A stretch of DNA of 45,000 nt from Tubiluchus corallicola. Its lineage: Eukaryota; Priapulida; Priapulimorpha; Priapulimorphida; Tubiluchidae. Under the pieces are notes generated by a model. It did no database searches. It was not told the DNA's origin and was given only the letters and a program-made list of their open reading frames with translations. The DNA is taken from contig JAQGDQ010000571.1 in NCBI GenBank assembly GCA_030141605.1, forward strand, positions 1-45,000, given 5' to 3'. The position numbers and the translations under genes are program-made. Positions 1-10,839 of this stretch are shown here, piece by piece; within the stretch, counting starts at the first letter, position 1; the number at the start of each line of letters is the position of its first letter.

Positions 1-598
1 AATGTAAATGCTTATTTAAACAAATAAAACAAAGCTCTTCGGGAAAGCATTTGCACGATTACTGTCAATGAAAACTAACATAAATGCATTAATTAAACCA
101 ATGAAACCAAGTAGTTTAGGCAAACAGTCTTGCAAATGTTATGAAGATGAGGCAATGTAAATACTCAGTGAAAATGCCAGTTTACAAGCAGTATTTCTGC
201 AAGTAATGTTAAATGGCACAACAACAAAAATCAGTCAGAGAACATCAGTACAAGTAGTGTCAAAAACAGCTTGCAAAAACATAGTTAAAACATTAATTTA
301 CCCATTTAACCCAGCATATGTGCAACTAATGTTACGAAAACAAGTATAAATGTTCAAATCTCACATCATCCTCATGAAATTGGCATGAAATGTCTAATAA
401 AAGAAACTTGCCCTTAAGACAGCGAAACACAGCAGTCAGTCTAGCAAAGTAGACAATGCTATGTGGCTTGTCAGCACCACTTCCGCTCAAGCAGCAAGTA
501 ATAGCTGCTAAACTAAACATCAGGAATTGCTTCTCTCAGACAAATTGTTGTCATTGTTTTGCTCAGCACAAGGTGAAATCTTGTCTGTTATCACTTAC
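1..598 (-). other. RIC1: RIC1 intron 4 (partial)
   Basis: This lies downstream of the donor at 598. It is AT-rich with no acceptor followed by RIC1-like sequence. The short open frames here show no family features. I see nothing else in it. Confidence 0.7.
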
Positions 599-706
599 CT
601 GGTTACTTGTCCATCTGTTTGTACAGAAAACTCAGGCTGTAAGGTAAAAGCGGGAATCTTCTCCGTAGTGAACAGTTCGCCATTTTCTCTGTGTAAACTC
701 GGAATT
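599..706 (-). CDS. RIC1: RIC1, fourth coding exon
   Basis: Minus-strand exon of 108 bp. The acceptor is ATTTCTGTCAG and the donor is a perfect GTAAGTG. One leading base completes the split codon left by exon 3 (AG+A, Arg), then 35 codons follow, then AG of another split codon. The peptide contains IPSLHRENGELFTTEKIPAF. RIC1 proteins have a similar segment here: charged residues, then an ExF motif, then a basic IPxxxL stretch (in the insect protein, RRDSAELF followed by RERIPSL, as I recall). Phase continuity across three introns without a stop is strong support. No further RIC1 exon is visible between position 1 and 598, so the next exon, starting with one base to complete the codon, should lie left of the window. 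Confidence 0.9.
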
Positions 707-1376
707 CTGACAGAAATAAATGTATCATATATAGTCAAAAGTAAATGTGTTCACAATTATTTATCACTACAAAAAGTTTTAACTGGCACTGTAAACAATT
801 ACGTACTAAAAAGTGAAATTTCAATCCAAGAAATGTTGAAAAAGCAATGACCAGATTAGAATAGAACTTGGTACTATTAATGAGCTACAGCTGTCTGTTT
901 GCCACAGCAGGTTTGGAATCGCTGAGCAGTGACGAAGCCACTGGCAAAAATTTCGTTTTAGAATTGAGCTGAATTAGATCCGACCAAGATATAAATTTCT
1001 ATACAAGCCAAAGCGAGTTTAAGTAGATGCATTGCTGCATCGGGTTGATCTGAATAGCATTGCAAGCCGCAGTTTAACATACATACAGTAAGTCCTCGCT
1101 TGACGACTTTCCATTTAGTGTGATGTTTCGTTTTAATGACGCTGGACATTTGACGCCTTTTTTTCTCACTTAGCGACGCACATTTCACTTTAACGACAAT
1201 TTTTTTACTTTATTCAAAGTCATTTTAAATTTTACCAACAACTTTTCTCCCAGTTTGAAGCATTAAACAGTATATATTGTGTTATTTACTTCTAAAAATG
1301 CACTAGTAACGTAAAACAGGACAATTATATATATATACGTAAGTCAGGATCATGTAAATGAAAAATGTTGTCTTAC
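707..1376 (-). other. RIC1: RIC1 intron 3
   Basis: A 670-bp intron between the donor at 1376 and the acceptor at 707. It holds one end of a pogo/Tigger-like transposon (1083-1200) and a short (AT)n run near 1327-1336. Confidence 0.85.
1083..1200 (+). mobile_element. pogo/Tigger-like transposon end
   Basis: After a TA dinucleotide the sequence starts CAGTAAGTCCTCGCTTGACG and then repeats the theme CxxTTxxCGACG three more times up to 1195 (TTTTAATGACG, CTTAGCGACG, CTTTAACGAC). A CAGT start after TA and tandem CTTAACGACG-like subterminal motifs are typical of pogo/Tigger elements of the Tc1/mariner superfamily. No matching opposite end was found within the intron, so this is a single end or a truncated copy. 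Confidence 0.55.
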
Positions 1377-1462
1377 CTACTATTAACTTGTTGATAAAGG
1401 CTGGAATGTCCAACAGTTTTGTCCACGTCGAGTTTGTAGAACACTACATAACCCCGAGTCGT
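1377..1462 (-). CDS. RIC1: RIC1, third coding exon
   Basis: Minus-strand exon of 86 bp. The acceptor is ATATTTTTTGTAG and the donor is GTAAGA. It starts in phase 0 and ends with two bases (AG) of a split codon. The peptide opens TTRGYVVFYKLDVDK. Human RIC1 continues after its WRPDS motif with TANGYILFFHI, giving a clear match of a propeller strand, xxxGYxxFxxx. The exon is too short for simple open-frame calling and was found by looking for this strand after exon 2. The remaining 13 codons (after DVDK, through SLYQQVNS) fall in a loop that is poorly conserved in the family. Intron 2 upstream of it is 1,875 bp and carries an inverted-repeat element and an (AT)n tract. Confidence 0.92.
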
Positions 1463-1552
1463 CTACAAAAAATATGATATTCACATAAAATTCCAGCAAG
1501 TGCAAATTAAGTTTTTAACAATTTTTAAATTGCAGTAAAGGATTATCTATGC

Positions 1553-1557
<5 letters not shown>

Positions 1558-1587
<30 letters not shown>
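1558..1587. repeat. (AT)n microsatellite
   Basis: About 15 uninterrupted AT units inside RIC1 intron 2. Confidence 0.9.
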
Positions 1588-1590
<3 letters not shown>

Positions 1591-1732
1591 GGTGTTATTT
1601 AAAAAATATGCCAAACTGTGATTAGACTACACTAATGTTAGAAGAAAATGCTCTACAAAGTTTAAATTCCACAGTAGGACATTACAACACATTAGCTTTT
1701 GGTCGTGTAAGTTAGAAGTTTGCAGTTTTACT

Positions 1733-2165
1733 GGTTTTAATAATGCGAAGATCATGGTGGTGAAGTTTCAGCATTTATTGCGCAGTGCACAGGCATATGC
1801 AGATCAGATTTTTGTGTTAAAATTTTGGAAGCAATAATCATAAATTTTAAAGATCCCATTTTATGCATACAAAAAGAACATGTTACTAACTTGCCTCTTT
1901 TTTAGTTACTGAATCTAGTACTAATTTTATTCGGTAACAAACATGGCTGCTTTCAGCAACAATTTTAGTTTTGTGCTTTGACCTAATATTCTGACATAAT
2001 TGCAGAAGCAGACACTGAAGAGCTCTGCTGAAAAGTCTCGTGTCTTTCAATTTAGTTACTGTATGACTGCATATACTTGTGTACTGAGGAATAAATGTTG
2101 AAACTTTACCATCATGGTCTTTGTATTTAAATTTTAAAAATAAAGCATTATTGAAATTCTGTACC
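1733..2165. mobile_element. Inverted-repeat (MITE-like) element in RIC1 intron 2
   Basis: The arm at about 1733-1803 (TTTTAATAATGC ... CATGGTGGTGAAGTTTCAGC ... GCATATGCAG) recurs as reverse complement at about 2072-2165 (TTTCAATAATGC ... CATGATGGTAAAGTTTCAAC ... GTATATGCAG). The arms are roughly 70-90 bp with scattered mismatches and one has a short insertion. About 270 bp lies between them. No transposase is present. The superfamily was not assigned. Confidence 0.6.
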
Positions 2166-3096
2166 ACCAAGAACCTGTTTAAAGCACTTAATACATGGCA
2201 GCATTATAATAAAGAAATCAACCACTTTAGATCGTCGTCATAACCACAAAAAATAAACACTGATAAGGATTTGTTCCTAAGAAAACAAGGGACGTAATTC
2301 TCTGAATTATGCTGTCTCAAATTCCCTCAGAGAAGGTGTATGACGGCTGTAGAGAGTCCTTTGATGCAAAGGATCTAAAGGCAAAAACTACTGAGTTTTA
2401 TTTTGCAATTAATATATTGTTATACATATACAAATTTTGTATGAAAACTGCATGTTTGGAATCAAATACCCCTCAAAGAAAAAAGAAAATGGTTTGGTGG
2501 AAATGCCTTTTTCTAGTTTGCCCGTGGTGAATCCGCTGTCCATTAAATTTTGACAATAGTGACAAATTTCTAAATTTCGGACTTGTTAATTTAAAACTTC
2601 TGTATCTTTGGACAAATCTAACGGAATGACCCAAAATTTTCAGTGATCATACACAAATGTATGTAACATCAATTTGATAATTTTCAAGCGATTCCGTTGC
2701 TTTCTTCTAATTATATGATGACCGAAACCTCTGCACATTTTCTGCACCACCCGATACATATTATACAATGGCTGCCTATATCTTACCTTACCTTTCAAAG
2801 TCATAAGGACCAAGAGTAGAACTCGGTTACGATCCCTTCTCAAACACGATTTGAAACTACTGATGGAGGGTGCTTGAATGGTTGCTATTGGTAATTTGTT
2901 CTAAGGATCGATGACGCGGGAGGCAAAAAGTGTGATCCAATATTGGTTCGTGATTAAGAAATAAATAGTTTGAAGGGCATTCACGGAGGGAGGGGTCTAG
3001 GAGGGCATGAAAAAACCATCTTCCCGGAGGATGGATGCTCCATTAACTATCTTATAATAGTTGATGAGGTCAGTGGTCACTCCATTGTTGTGTAAA

Positions 3097-3112
3097 TTAT
3101 ATATATAAATCA

Positions 3113-3144
<32 letters not shown>

Positions 3145-3207
3145 CGTATGTACGTACGCACGCATGCACACACACACAATGTGTGTACATACATAGATAG
3201 ATAGATA
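3097..3207. repeat. Compound microsatellite (AT)n-(TACG)n-(CA)n-(GATA)n
   Basis: A run of AT at 3117-3144 passes through TACGTATGTACGTACG and CACACACACA into ATAGATAGATAGATA. Open frames across it (runs of IY and YI) are artefacts. Confidence 0.85.
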
Positions 3208-3337
3208 CATGGATATTTTTACTTTTAAACACCAAAAACAAAAAAGTTGCAAATTTCAGATGAAGAAATGGCAATTGAGAAATTTTACATAAACAATAAA
3301 TAATTTTAAAGAACGAATATGCCAATTTCTCTTTTAC

Positions 3338-3445
3338 CACAAGTGCGAGAGTACTTGAATCGGGTCTCCATACAGCAAATCGATTGATTCCCAGCACGCT
3401 GATAGAATTATGTGATCTACGGTGGCTCACAATTTGCACGCACGG
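3338..3445 (-). CDS. RIC1: RIC1, second coding exon
   Basis: Minus-strand exon of 108 bp (36 codons). It follows an acceptor reading ATATTTTCAG and ends GTG before the donor GTAAAAG. The peptide begins PCVQIVSHRR and contains AVWRPDSSTLALV. Human RIC1 has PSVLIVTYKE and AEWRPDSTMIAV in the same order and spacing, and the WRPDS motif is the clearest family signature here. It begins and ends in phase 0, so it joins the first exon as IWYCK-PCVQIV. The reading frame stays open past the donor into the intron for about 40 codons, so the boundary rests on the donor sequence and on the next exon resuming the family alignment. The product continues the beta-propeller region. Intron 1, between this exon and the first, is 2,042 bp. 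Confidence 0.94.
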
Positions 3446-3670
3446 CTGAAAATATTCAACATAATGATCAATGAGACTTATTATCACAAACGATGACTCT
3501 ACAACTTGCATAAAGCCTTTTGCTGATGATCATGAAAAAGTCGAGGGTTAGGTGTACCAAACAACGCATTTGTATACACGTGAGAACACCCTGCAGCCCA
3601 TGCTATTGTAATAGTAATTAAAAAAGGGAAGAACGTTAGCTATAGAACTTTACCTAGTTCATTTTTTCCT

Positions 3671-3876
3671 GTTCCCAAGCAAGATCCCACACAGACTAAT
3701 GCATAATTAAGTAAAGTCCACGTAAAACAACTGAAGTTACTCAACAGGGCTTTGCTTTACCTACATGTCACGTGATGGTTGTAGCTAAGACGCATTGCTG
3801 TGGCACATTTAACCTTTAACTTACAGCAACTGCATGCGCGCACAACGAAACTGTGAAAGGCTTATTAAACTTACAC
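3671..3876 (-). mobile_element. Family C inverted-repeat element, partial copy
   Basis: The reverse complement of this stretch matches 34925-35125: shared blocks include AAGCAAGATC, CAGACTAATGCATAAT, AAGTTACTCAAC, GCATTGCTGTGGCACA, TTAACCTTTAACTTA and CTGTGAAAGGCTTATT. The 3876 end carries the terminal motif seen at both ends of the other copy (AATAAGCCTTTTCACAG when reversed). The opposite terminus is missing, so this copy is truncated. No coding capacity. Confidence 0.65.
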
Positions 3877-4517
3877 TCCTGAGGTAACACAATGTGCAGA
3901 CATTGATCTAAGGTAGGACATAATTGCAACTCAGGATAAAAAAGAATTAGCACACTATGAACTGTCCCATTTAACAGGAATGTCTATTTTCTACATTTAT
4001 GGAATAAAGCACGCTAACGCTTGGTAATGTTGTTCCTGCTGTTGTTGTTTGTGTAAATTGGTGCTGATGTTACATTGGTACTGATGATACATTTATTTAA
4101 AAAAAATCACAGTTCACAGTTTCCATTGTAGGAGATTGAAATCTTGCACAGATGAAGATACTACTGTTATGGACCATTCCACAGGCTGTGAAGGAGCCAA
4201 ATATTTCGCTTTCTCAATAAATCCTTCTCCTTCAAATACAGCTCAGAGCCATTAAATGGATCTGACCCATACACACTTACATTGTTGTGGTTTCTTTCGT
4301 TCTGATGCAAGTATGAACCTGCCCCACAACAATGCGTATTCTAATTTTTTGCAGAAAAAAATGGATGCCTGACAACAGTAAACAATTCTCATTATTTTCT
4401 CATGGAAAAAATTAACTATGCAAGAAATGAACAAGTAGAACATGTCGGATCCATTAGTGCTTCCGTTCTGGTTTCATTCAGCGTAATAATTAGTGAGCTT
4501 ACCTAGAAATATGGTGG

Positions 4518-4894
4518 CTAAAGCAAAACCGGACCCAATCTTAAACTGTAGGTCAAAACAATCTACTCTTTAAAATATTGAAAGGAAACATAATATTTTT
4601 TCGAAAATAACTTACGTGAAGAATTATTACGTGAATGAAGATGTCTGAGCTGAGAGGCACAGCACCTGTTTTTCGGGCAACCCCTTCTGAAATGCAGGCG
4701 CTAGTGCCCGTCTAACAAGCGAATGGCGAAATGCATGTAACAGCGAAGAACTAGTGGCGTGAATATGAAATTGTGTTTGTGTGGTGATAATTCTTTTATG
4801 AAAGACATTTTTTAAATGATAGTATGTTTCCTTTTAATATTTTAAAGATTAGGTTTTGACCTACAGTTTAACAGCGGGTCCAGTTTTGCCTAAA
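4518..4894 (+). mobile_element. Family A element, single-body form, about 370 bp
   Basis: Terminal inverted repeats of about 110 bp: the left begins GCAAAACCGGACCCAATCTT and the right ends GGGTCCAGTTTTGC, and both contain AAACTGTAGGTCAAAAC and TTTAAAATATTgAAAGGAAAC (reversed on the right). CTAAA flanks both sides (4518-4522 and 4890-4894), a possible target duplication. A unique body of about 140 bp, with AGCACCTGTTTTTC and CATGTAACAGCGAAGAA, lies between. Non-autonomous, superfamily unassigned; the TAA-containing flanks would be compatible with PIF/Harbinger but that is a guess. Confidence 0.75.
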
Positions 4895-5487
4895 CAAAAA
4901 GCGTTTTGTACAAAAAAACAGAATAACCAGCAAATACAGTTTGGTGATAATATTGACACAACACCATAAGAAACAGACCCTAGAACCCATGGCACCCCTA
5001 ACTCTTTGCTTATAGGCTTATTTCTTGATTAACTAACTGGCTGCAGCATTTATATATAATTTAGTAGTTCTTACTTGAGGGAAATGGGGGCTAATTTCTC
5101 GTTAAACAAGCTTAAGACTACAGGAGTCTGTCACTTGCTATTTTGCAATAGAAATAAGATTACCATGAGTTAGCAAAAATCACGTAATGCAAAATACGAA
5201 GCACGCTTAATGCCGAAGAAATGTTATGGTCCGATGAAAACGCTACTTGACTAGACAGACAACTTTTGAAAGAAAACATAAATATTATAATTGTAAAACG
5301 CGAGGTAACGCCAACATAAAAATGATTAACAGATTTTAATGAGATAACTACGGGCAAAAAGCAAACATATAGGCTTTGCCCTGTCGAATCTACGCTAATC
5401 TACAGTAATCGTATTGCTGGCATTCGACTGTAATTTGCTAACAAATTTTGTGTCCTAGAGCACTGTCAGTTCTCTTTCTAAGCCTAC

Positions 5488-5628
5488 CTTGCAGTACCAA
5501 ATGGATATTTCGTGTTCAGTAACAACGCAGTAAACGATGCGTTCTCTATTAGAAGTGATATGTAACACTTTGTACTGATCTTCTAATGGAATGTCCAGGT
5601 ACCGCGGCCACCCTACAGGAAAATACAT
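5488..5628 (-). CDS. RIC1: RIC1, first coding exon (start codon to first donor)
   Basis: RIC1 and its partner RGP1 form the exchange factor that activates RAB6 at the trans-Golgi. On the minus strand an ATG at 5628-5626 opens 47 codons with no stop, ending AAG before a GT donor (reads GTAGGC, 5487-5482). The peptide starts MYFPVGWPRYL and ends SIWYCK. The human protein, as I recall it, starts MYFLSGWPKRLL and has SIWYSR at the same distance, which fixes both the identity and the start. The exon is exactly 141 bp and ends in phase 0, matching the phase-0 start of the next exon. It covers the first blades of the N-terminal WD40-type beta-propeller. A CCAAT box lies about 100 bp upstream. Identity is secure from the chain of four in-phase exons; only the extent of the 5' UTR is unknown. 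Confidence 0.95.
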
Positions 5629-5639
5629 GACAATTTTGT

Positions 5640-5760
5640 TTCAAAATACAGAACTTTAAAGAAGTTTATCGGAGCAACCATTATACATGATGTGGAGAAC
5701 ACGTCACATCTTGTCAAATGCGTTGCCATTGGCTAAAACTGTATAGAGGATAAAAACCGA
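5640..5760 (-). promoter_or_regulatory. Probable RIC1 promoter and 5' UTR
   Basis: On the minus strand, a CCAAT box (AGCCAATGG, 5733-5725) stands about 100 bp upstream of the RIC1 ATG and a CRE-like GTGACGT (5707-5701) follows it. No TATA box is clear. The transcription start is probably at about 5640-5690, but the exact site cannot be read from sequence. Confidence 0.4.
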
Positions 5761-7355
5761 CCAACTACGAGTTCTGAAACAAGTAGCTGCCAATTAAACG
5801 CAAAAGGCAAAATTCTCTACTCTAGTGTAGCGCTGTGCTCGTGCTAAATGGTGGTGCCAAAATACGCACATCAGATCGTGTATACAAAAACTTAATAACA
5901 AACTTGGTTTAGGTCCGTTTCCCAGAAATTTTTTGCATAGAAAACAATTTCCCAGAAAATGACTTTCCAGAAAAAATTCGTTTAACAGAAAAACCAACTT
6001 ACAGAAAGATTTTTAACTGAAAAGTCACACTGTTTGAACAGTTACTGTTAAATCTGCTATTTTAATATAATAAACATCTAATTTCTCTTTCTCTCTTTGC
6101 TTATTCCTCGAGTCCAGACTGTATCCCGACTTTTTGCGTCTTCTGTCTTTTTCGAAAATTTAAATAACTCTGGGTGTGTGCCATCGTTGATTTGAATCCT
6201 CTTTGAGAAATTGATTTTTTTAGAATTTTGATATAAGATTTTAAATGATTTTGTAATGTAAAGATTTGTCAGTTTTATATCTGAGCATTTGCTAATTTAT
6301 TCAGCTGATCTATTTTTTGAACTTTATAATTCTTTTTCCAATTCCTAATAAAGTGCTTAAACAATGGCTACATCTGTGTTTTAACGTGACAACTATATAT
6401 TTTTCTAATCAACAGTTATTATAGTTTTAAAGAGGTTCTGCTCTGTTCACTGTAAAAGTTGTATGAGCCTTGAGTTTTGTTAAATAACTACCCTGTAAGT
6501 CCAAAGTTATAATGAATATGTAATTTTAGCAATTATATTCATACGTTCATTCATTCACTTTTACAGTCACAGGGGCAATGTGTTTTTTTCTTTTTGCAGT
6601 GCTTCTTTGAAAGCTAATTTTAATGGGCTGTCATCTGGTAGTTGCATAGCATGTCCTGTATCTTTATATCCATTTTAATATTTTCTTTTTCATCGTAACT
6701 GTCCATTCCTCTACTTTGACTTTATTATGTTTGGTCTAAAGACCCTGACTTGATGTTTCCTTTTGCCATATTTTTTTTAGGATGTTCTTCTACTTTCTTC
6801 TTTGAGGTGCATCTATTTCATTTAGATTCGTTCAGTTTGGTTTATTTTTTCTGCACAATAAAAGATTTGCCATGTCAGCATATAATTGAAAGCATAATCC
6901 ACTTAAAACATTGAATACAACAATAAAAGGCCAATCAGATTTCCAAAAAATTAATAATTATCGAGACAATTTCAATTTCAAAAATGCTCATTTACGAAAA
7001 TCGACAATAAAAACAGAGTCGAATAGAATTACTGTTAGATTGAAGCTAAAAAGTTTTTACATTTTTTGCTTAAACAAATTGGCACAATAGAAGTTTCTAG
7101 TTTTCAACTTTGCTATCTCACGAGCTTCACTGAGCTCTGAGGGTAGCTAACACACTTTTTTGTTTCTGCTGAACTACAGGTGACAATTCAATACGGCACA
7201 AGACAATGGTAAGTAGAATTTGTTTTAGCTTAAAGCTAAAAAAGTCAAGATCTTATTAAACACACTGCATGACATAATGGAAGTTTCAGATTTACAACTT
7301 TTGCTGTTGGCAAGGATCACTACCTTTTAATTAAGGGTAGATAGACAGCTTTTAA
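5761..7355. other. Intergenic stretch, no gene seen
   Basis: AT-rich. 5910-6030 contains a degenerate tandem theme built on CAGAAA (about 17-20 bp spacing). 7100-7330 repeats a short theme, AGCTAAAAAAGT, with text on fruitless short frames. I recognise no exon, RNA gene or transposon terminus here. Confidence 0.6.
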
Positions 7356-7394
7356 TTGACTTATCAAGGCCGTAACAAGCCCAGATTTTACAGG

Positions 7395-8165
7395 GGGTTA
7401 AAATGGAAATACGAAATGGAGCCTTGTCTAAACATTATTAGGGACAAAAATCATGGACGAGCTGTCACTAAACTCCTAGTGAGTCACCATGATTTAGAAA
7501 TCGAACCGTGCTCGTTATACAAAACACCAGAAGAAGAACGAACATTGTTCAAACTCCTCATCTAAAAAAACATGAAGTAGAAGATGAAATGCACTTTATT
7601 TATGACTACCCACTTTTTGCTGAACTTGTTGACACTGGCTACACCTTGTTGAACCTTCTCAAGGTTAACCCAACTACTCAAAAATTGAGACTTTTAATAT
7701 CTAGTTTAAAATTTTGTATTGCATAATGTATAGTTGTTAATTGTTTTTAATACTGTTTCTTTGTTTTTTTGTAGGTTTTTTTTGTTACAATCTTATACAT
7801 CTATAACATTAGTGCAAGAAACTTTAACAACAACTCCAGCTCCTAGGAATGAAGAAATCAGCACTTTGGCAGCAAACTCTAACTAAATTATTTTCAACTC
7901 TATGTTATTTTTTATAATCTTTCACTTAAAAATGCTGGTACAGATACCTACTACTTTTAAGTCATTTTTCTTTTTCCACTGTTAAATTATACAATTTTTA
8001 TGTAGCTGTGATTTTAGTGTCAGTATGCCATATGATATCCTAACATTTGTTCAATGAAAATAACTAAACGAATAGCCTATTGTGATTTATGTAGTATTTA
8101 ACGTGCATTACTTTGCCATACACATTGTATGTATTTGTGCAAATATAGTTGAATTGAAATGAATT
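7395..8165 (+). pseudogene. Non-LTR retrotransposon (LINE) 3' fragment
   Basis: Two overlapping plus-strand frames (7356-7565 and 7508-7726) together read as the C-terminal end of a LINE ORF2. The first has HGRAVTKLLVSHHDLEIE and the second has EVEDEMHFIYDYPLF, equivalent to the usual xxxEDExHFLxxCPxY motif after the reverse transcriptase. A frameshift near 7525-7560 separates them and the usual Cys is replaced. The following 430 bp of AT-rich sequence, ending in TTGAATTGAAATGAATTG at about 8150, is probably its 3' UTR and short terminal repeat. It is 5'-truncated and dead. Confidence 0.65.
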
Positions 8166-9185
8166 GTTGCGTGTACGTGTTCACATAAAGTTACAAAAAA
8201 TATTAAAATAATCACTATTAAATTTGTACTAAACAAGAGAAATTTACAACACATCTGACAACATTTCCAAATTTGTGTGTGCATTTATTGTCCTCAAAGC
8301 TGAGTTGTAGAGAAACACGTTTTCCATAAGTGCATAAAATATTCTTAGTAAAGTGTAATAAAGTTGACAATAAATTGACATTGAATAGAATTGGACCTTC
8401 ATAGAGGTTTTTGCCTTTTGTTGGTACAGTAGTTTGCAAGATTAGGCTCTTTCCACGAGACTGTTATTTCAATGTTTTAATTATTGTGAGCTAAAAGTGG
8501 AGATGAATGTGCTAAAGTGGAAGGAAATTGGTGCTTAAATGCCACTGGCATAGTATTCCCTAGAACAATCGCTGTATTTGTAATAACTGTAGATTTCTAC
8601 CGTATTAAATTTTTGTCCATTAACAGACGTAGCAGGACCACAACGTAGTTCGACTACGAAAATTTAGTTATACATCACAGAGCTTTATAATCCACACAGC
8701 AATTTCTTTACAGCATAAAAATCGGTTGCTGTTCAGCTGTTACGGTTTTCAGAATTACAGAAGAGACTTAAGGCGTCCCACATCTTATTAATTAGTCGAT
8801 TGTTTATGTGGCACTGATACGCCCTCGTAGTCGTAATCCCGACATTGAGCATAGTAATTCATAACCTGATTCATTACTGGCACTGTGCTTCAGGTGTGTT
8901 TGACTGATGTCAGGCTTGGATTGAGATGAAGGAATTATGCTTCCTGATTGGTGGGAAATTCTTAATTCGGTAAGTTGCTTGTAGTTTAAGGAAAATCTAG
9001 CTGTGACTGTTAGAAATACTAGCATTTGTAGAAATGAATAAAAACCCCACACTTGTAACTATTCTTGTCATTACAGAAAATAAGAATTAATCAGTGTTAT
9101 TTGTAGAAATAGCAGCAGTGTAACGATTTGGCTATATTTCTGTACGTCTATGTTTGGACCTGGGGCGAAGGGAATTGTGGTGCTT
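8166..9185. other. Intergenic stretch, no gene seen
   Basis: No exon with family resemblance, no repeat terminus and no RNA gene recognised. Short open frames are at chance level for this base composition. Confidence 0.55.
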
Positions 9186-9240
9186 CTCGATCAAAGTTAA
9201 GCAACACTAAGGCTGATCAGTGTCTGGTTTGATTAGTTCG
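9186..9240 (+). repeat. 5S rRNA-derived fragment (SINE head remnant)
   Basis: TCGATCAAAGTTAAGCAACA followed by a CTGATCAGTGTCTGG segment corresponds to the internal promoter region of 5S rRNA (box A, AAGTTAAGCAACAC, then the intermediate element and a decayed box C). It is too diverged and too short to be a working 5S gene. Confidence 0.55.
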
Positions 9241-9527
9241 TAGTGTCAAACTAGTGACACTCATTTATCGTGTGTCAAGCTATTGTTCTTTCATTTTGTC
9301 ATGTTTGTTTGTAGATAGCCATAATAATTCTTCCTCGGCCATTTCAGCAAACTGCCATATGTTTTTTGGGACTTGGAGTTGGAAGAAATGTCTTCATGCA
9401 GGAAAAGGGATTACTTTTTTCTATTGCGTGTGCGATGAGTGTGTGTGAATTATAGTGATCACTAGTAGCAGATATGTGGCTCTGGTTATTTGTGCACTAC
9501 TAGTATGAGAATTTTGATCAGTTTGGT

Positions 9528-9603
9528 GAGGTTGGCCCAGCATTTAAATGGTAAAGCAACCTGCCATACAAACAAGAGGTTCGGGGTTCGAATCCTGGTC
9601 GAT
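9528..9603 (+). repeat. tRNA-like sequence, probably SINE-derived
   Basis: Box A-like TTGGCCCAGCATTTAAATGG and a perfect box B, GGTTCGAATCC (9586-9596), sit about 45 bp apart. A matched acceptor stem is not evident and AT-rich sequence follows, so a tRNA-derived SINE head or tRNA pseudogene is more likely than a functional tRNA. Confidence 0.5.
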
Positions 9604-9999
9604 CTATAATTTTATATGCCGCAGAACTTCAGTTACTGGTAATTAGCTATTATGTTTATTGTTGTAAGCATGGTTTCTTTCTTAATGCATAAGGTTCTGT
9701 AAATGGTCATCGCACAATTTTGAGTTATGTCCATATTTTTAACTACTTTAGATATTATTTTAAGCACAGAACTATGAACAGAGAGTTACAGACTATTTCA
9801 GTGAAATACTGGTGGCCTGAATGTTTCACAAGTTCGTTGGATTTTGTTCAAACTTTTTTCAAGCTAAGCTAATGCTAGCTAGTGTTAAAGGTAGCATAAC
9901 TTCTTTATTATGGTGATTAGTCCTATATGATATCCATCCCATTGTCCAAATGTTTCCTTAGTGGGAAAATTCCTAATCTGTTGCCAAGAATTAAAGCAC

Positions 10000-10405
10000 A
10001 AGAAAACCCTTAACTTACATCAAGCTAAAAAAATTCGTCTTAAAATTTTGCATCCCTACATGCTGCTTTATTGTATTGCAATAATACAATATTGTAGTAT
10101 TGTATTAGCTCAATTATGGTATTAATATAAGCTGTGTTGCTTGTATTAATATTGTATCACAAGCTACACAGAGTTTGTATTAGTGGCAACACTGTGTAAA
10201 ACTTGAAATTTAAACTCCCACGATAGCCATTAAGCGCAACCATTTGGCGGTAGGTCATTTGAAACCAGTTTAGATAACACTGCGTAGAATTTTAAAAAAT
10301 AATTAGAGCATTTGCAGCACACTTTTCACTAAATAATCATAAGTTTAAATAATTTAATCTTCTCAGTAAGATCCAAAATTTTTTTTTGGTGAAACAAGAT
10401 AACAC
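10000..10405 (+). mobile_element. Family B repeat, copy 1
   Basis: Shares blocks in order with 34110-34578 and 37110-37330: AGCTAAAAAAATTCGTCTTA, TGTAAAACTTGAAATTTAAACTC, GGTAGGTCATTTGAAACxAGTTTAGA and AAAAAATAATTAGAGCATTTG. A palindromic AT-rich insertion rich in TATTGTATT (10070-10170) interrupts it. Non-coding. Confidence 0.65.
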
Positions 10406-10409
10406 ACTT

Positions 10410-10835
10410 CATAAATAAAGTTTAAAAACTCACATACTGGCTTACTGCAAGCATTGGCAGCAACGATACGAAATATGAAAATTTAAACTCCCATGACAAC
10501 CATTGTGCACAGGCATCCTGACCGTAGGTCATTTGAAACAAGTTTGCATCGCATTGCGGAAGTTTGTAACTAAGCAAAAATATAAATTATGTATATTGTA
10601 AATAAGATTAAAAATAAATGGTGCACATTGGGAAGGTGAATCAGTGACGTCAGCGGTGCACAGTGGGAAGGTGAATCAGTGACGTATTACCAGTTGGCAC
10701 AAATAATTTAATAACTAAAGATTTTCTTTTCCAATTACGCTAGCTTTTCAAGCAGGTAAGCGTAATGCTAGGTAATGTAACTTTGAATGGAAAGTTTTTG
10801 AACACATACACAATAGTTTAAATTCTCTTTAAGGC
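10410..10835 (+). mobile_element. Family B repeat, copy 2, with a 35-bp duplication
   Basis: Second family B copy in direct orientation: TACTGGCTTACTGCAAGC, TTTAAACTCCCATGACAACC, GGTCATTTGAAACAAGTTT and AGCAGGTAAGCGTAATGCTA. Inside it GGTGCACAxTGGGAAGGTGA-ATCAGTGACGT is repeated twice in tandem (10620-10685), the same segment that is amplified in copy 37110-38170. Confidence 0.65.
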
Positions 10836-10839
10836 CAGC

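Larger units (their letters stand above)
1463..3337 (-). other. RIC1: RIC1 intron 2
   Basis: A 1,875-bp intron. It contains an (AT)n microsatellite at 1558-1587, an inverted-repeat element at about 1733-2165, and a mixed microsatellite at 3097-3207. The rest is AT-rich with no recognisable coding sequence; the 94-codon minus-strand frame at 1886-2170 overlaps an inverted-repeat arm and is not a gene. Confidence 0.85.
3446..5487 (-). other. RIC1: RIC1 intron 1
   Basis: A 2,042-bp first intron. It hosts a family C element (3671-3876) and a complete family A element (4518-4894). The remaining sequence has no coding or RNA signal that I recognise. Confidence 0.85.

Noticed and set aside
3208-3337. 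Extension of RIC1 exon 2 past 3338
   Set aside because: The frame stays open, but the family alignment resumes exactly at 1462 and a GTAAAAG donor sits at 3337, so the extension is intron.
9528-9603. Functional tRNA gene
   Set aside because: Boxes A and B are present but I cannot form an acceptor stem or a convincing anticodon arm.
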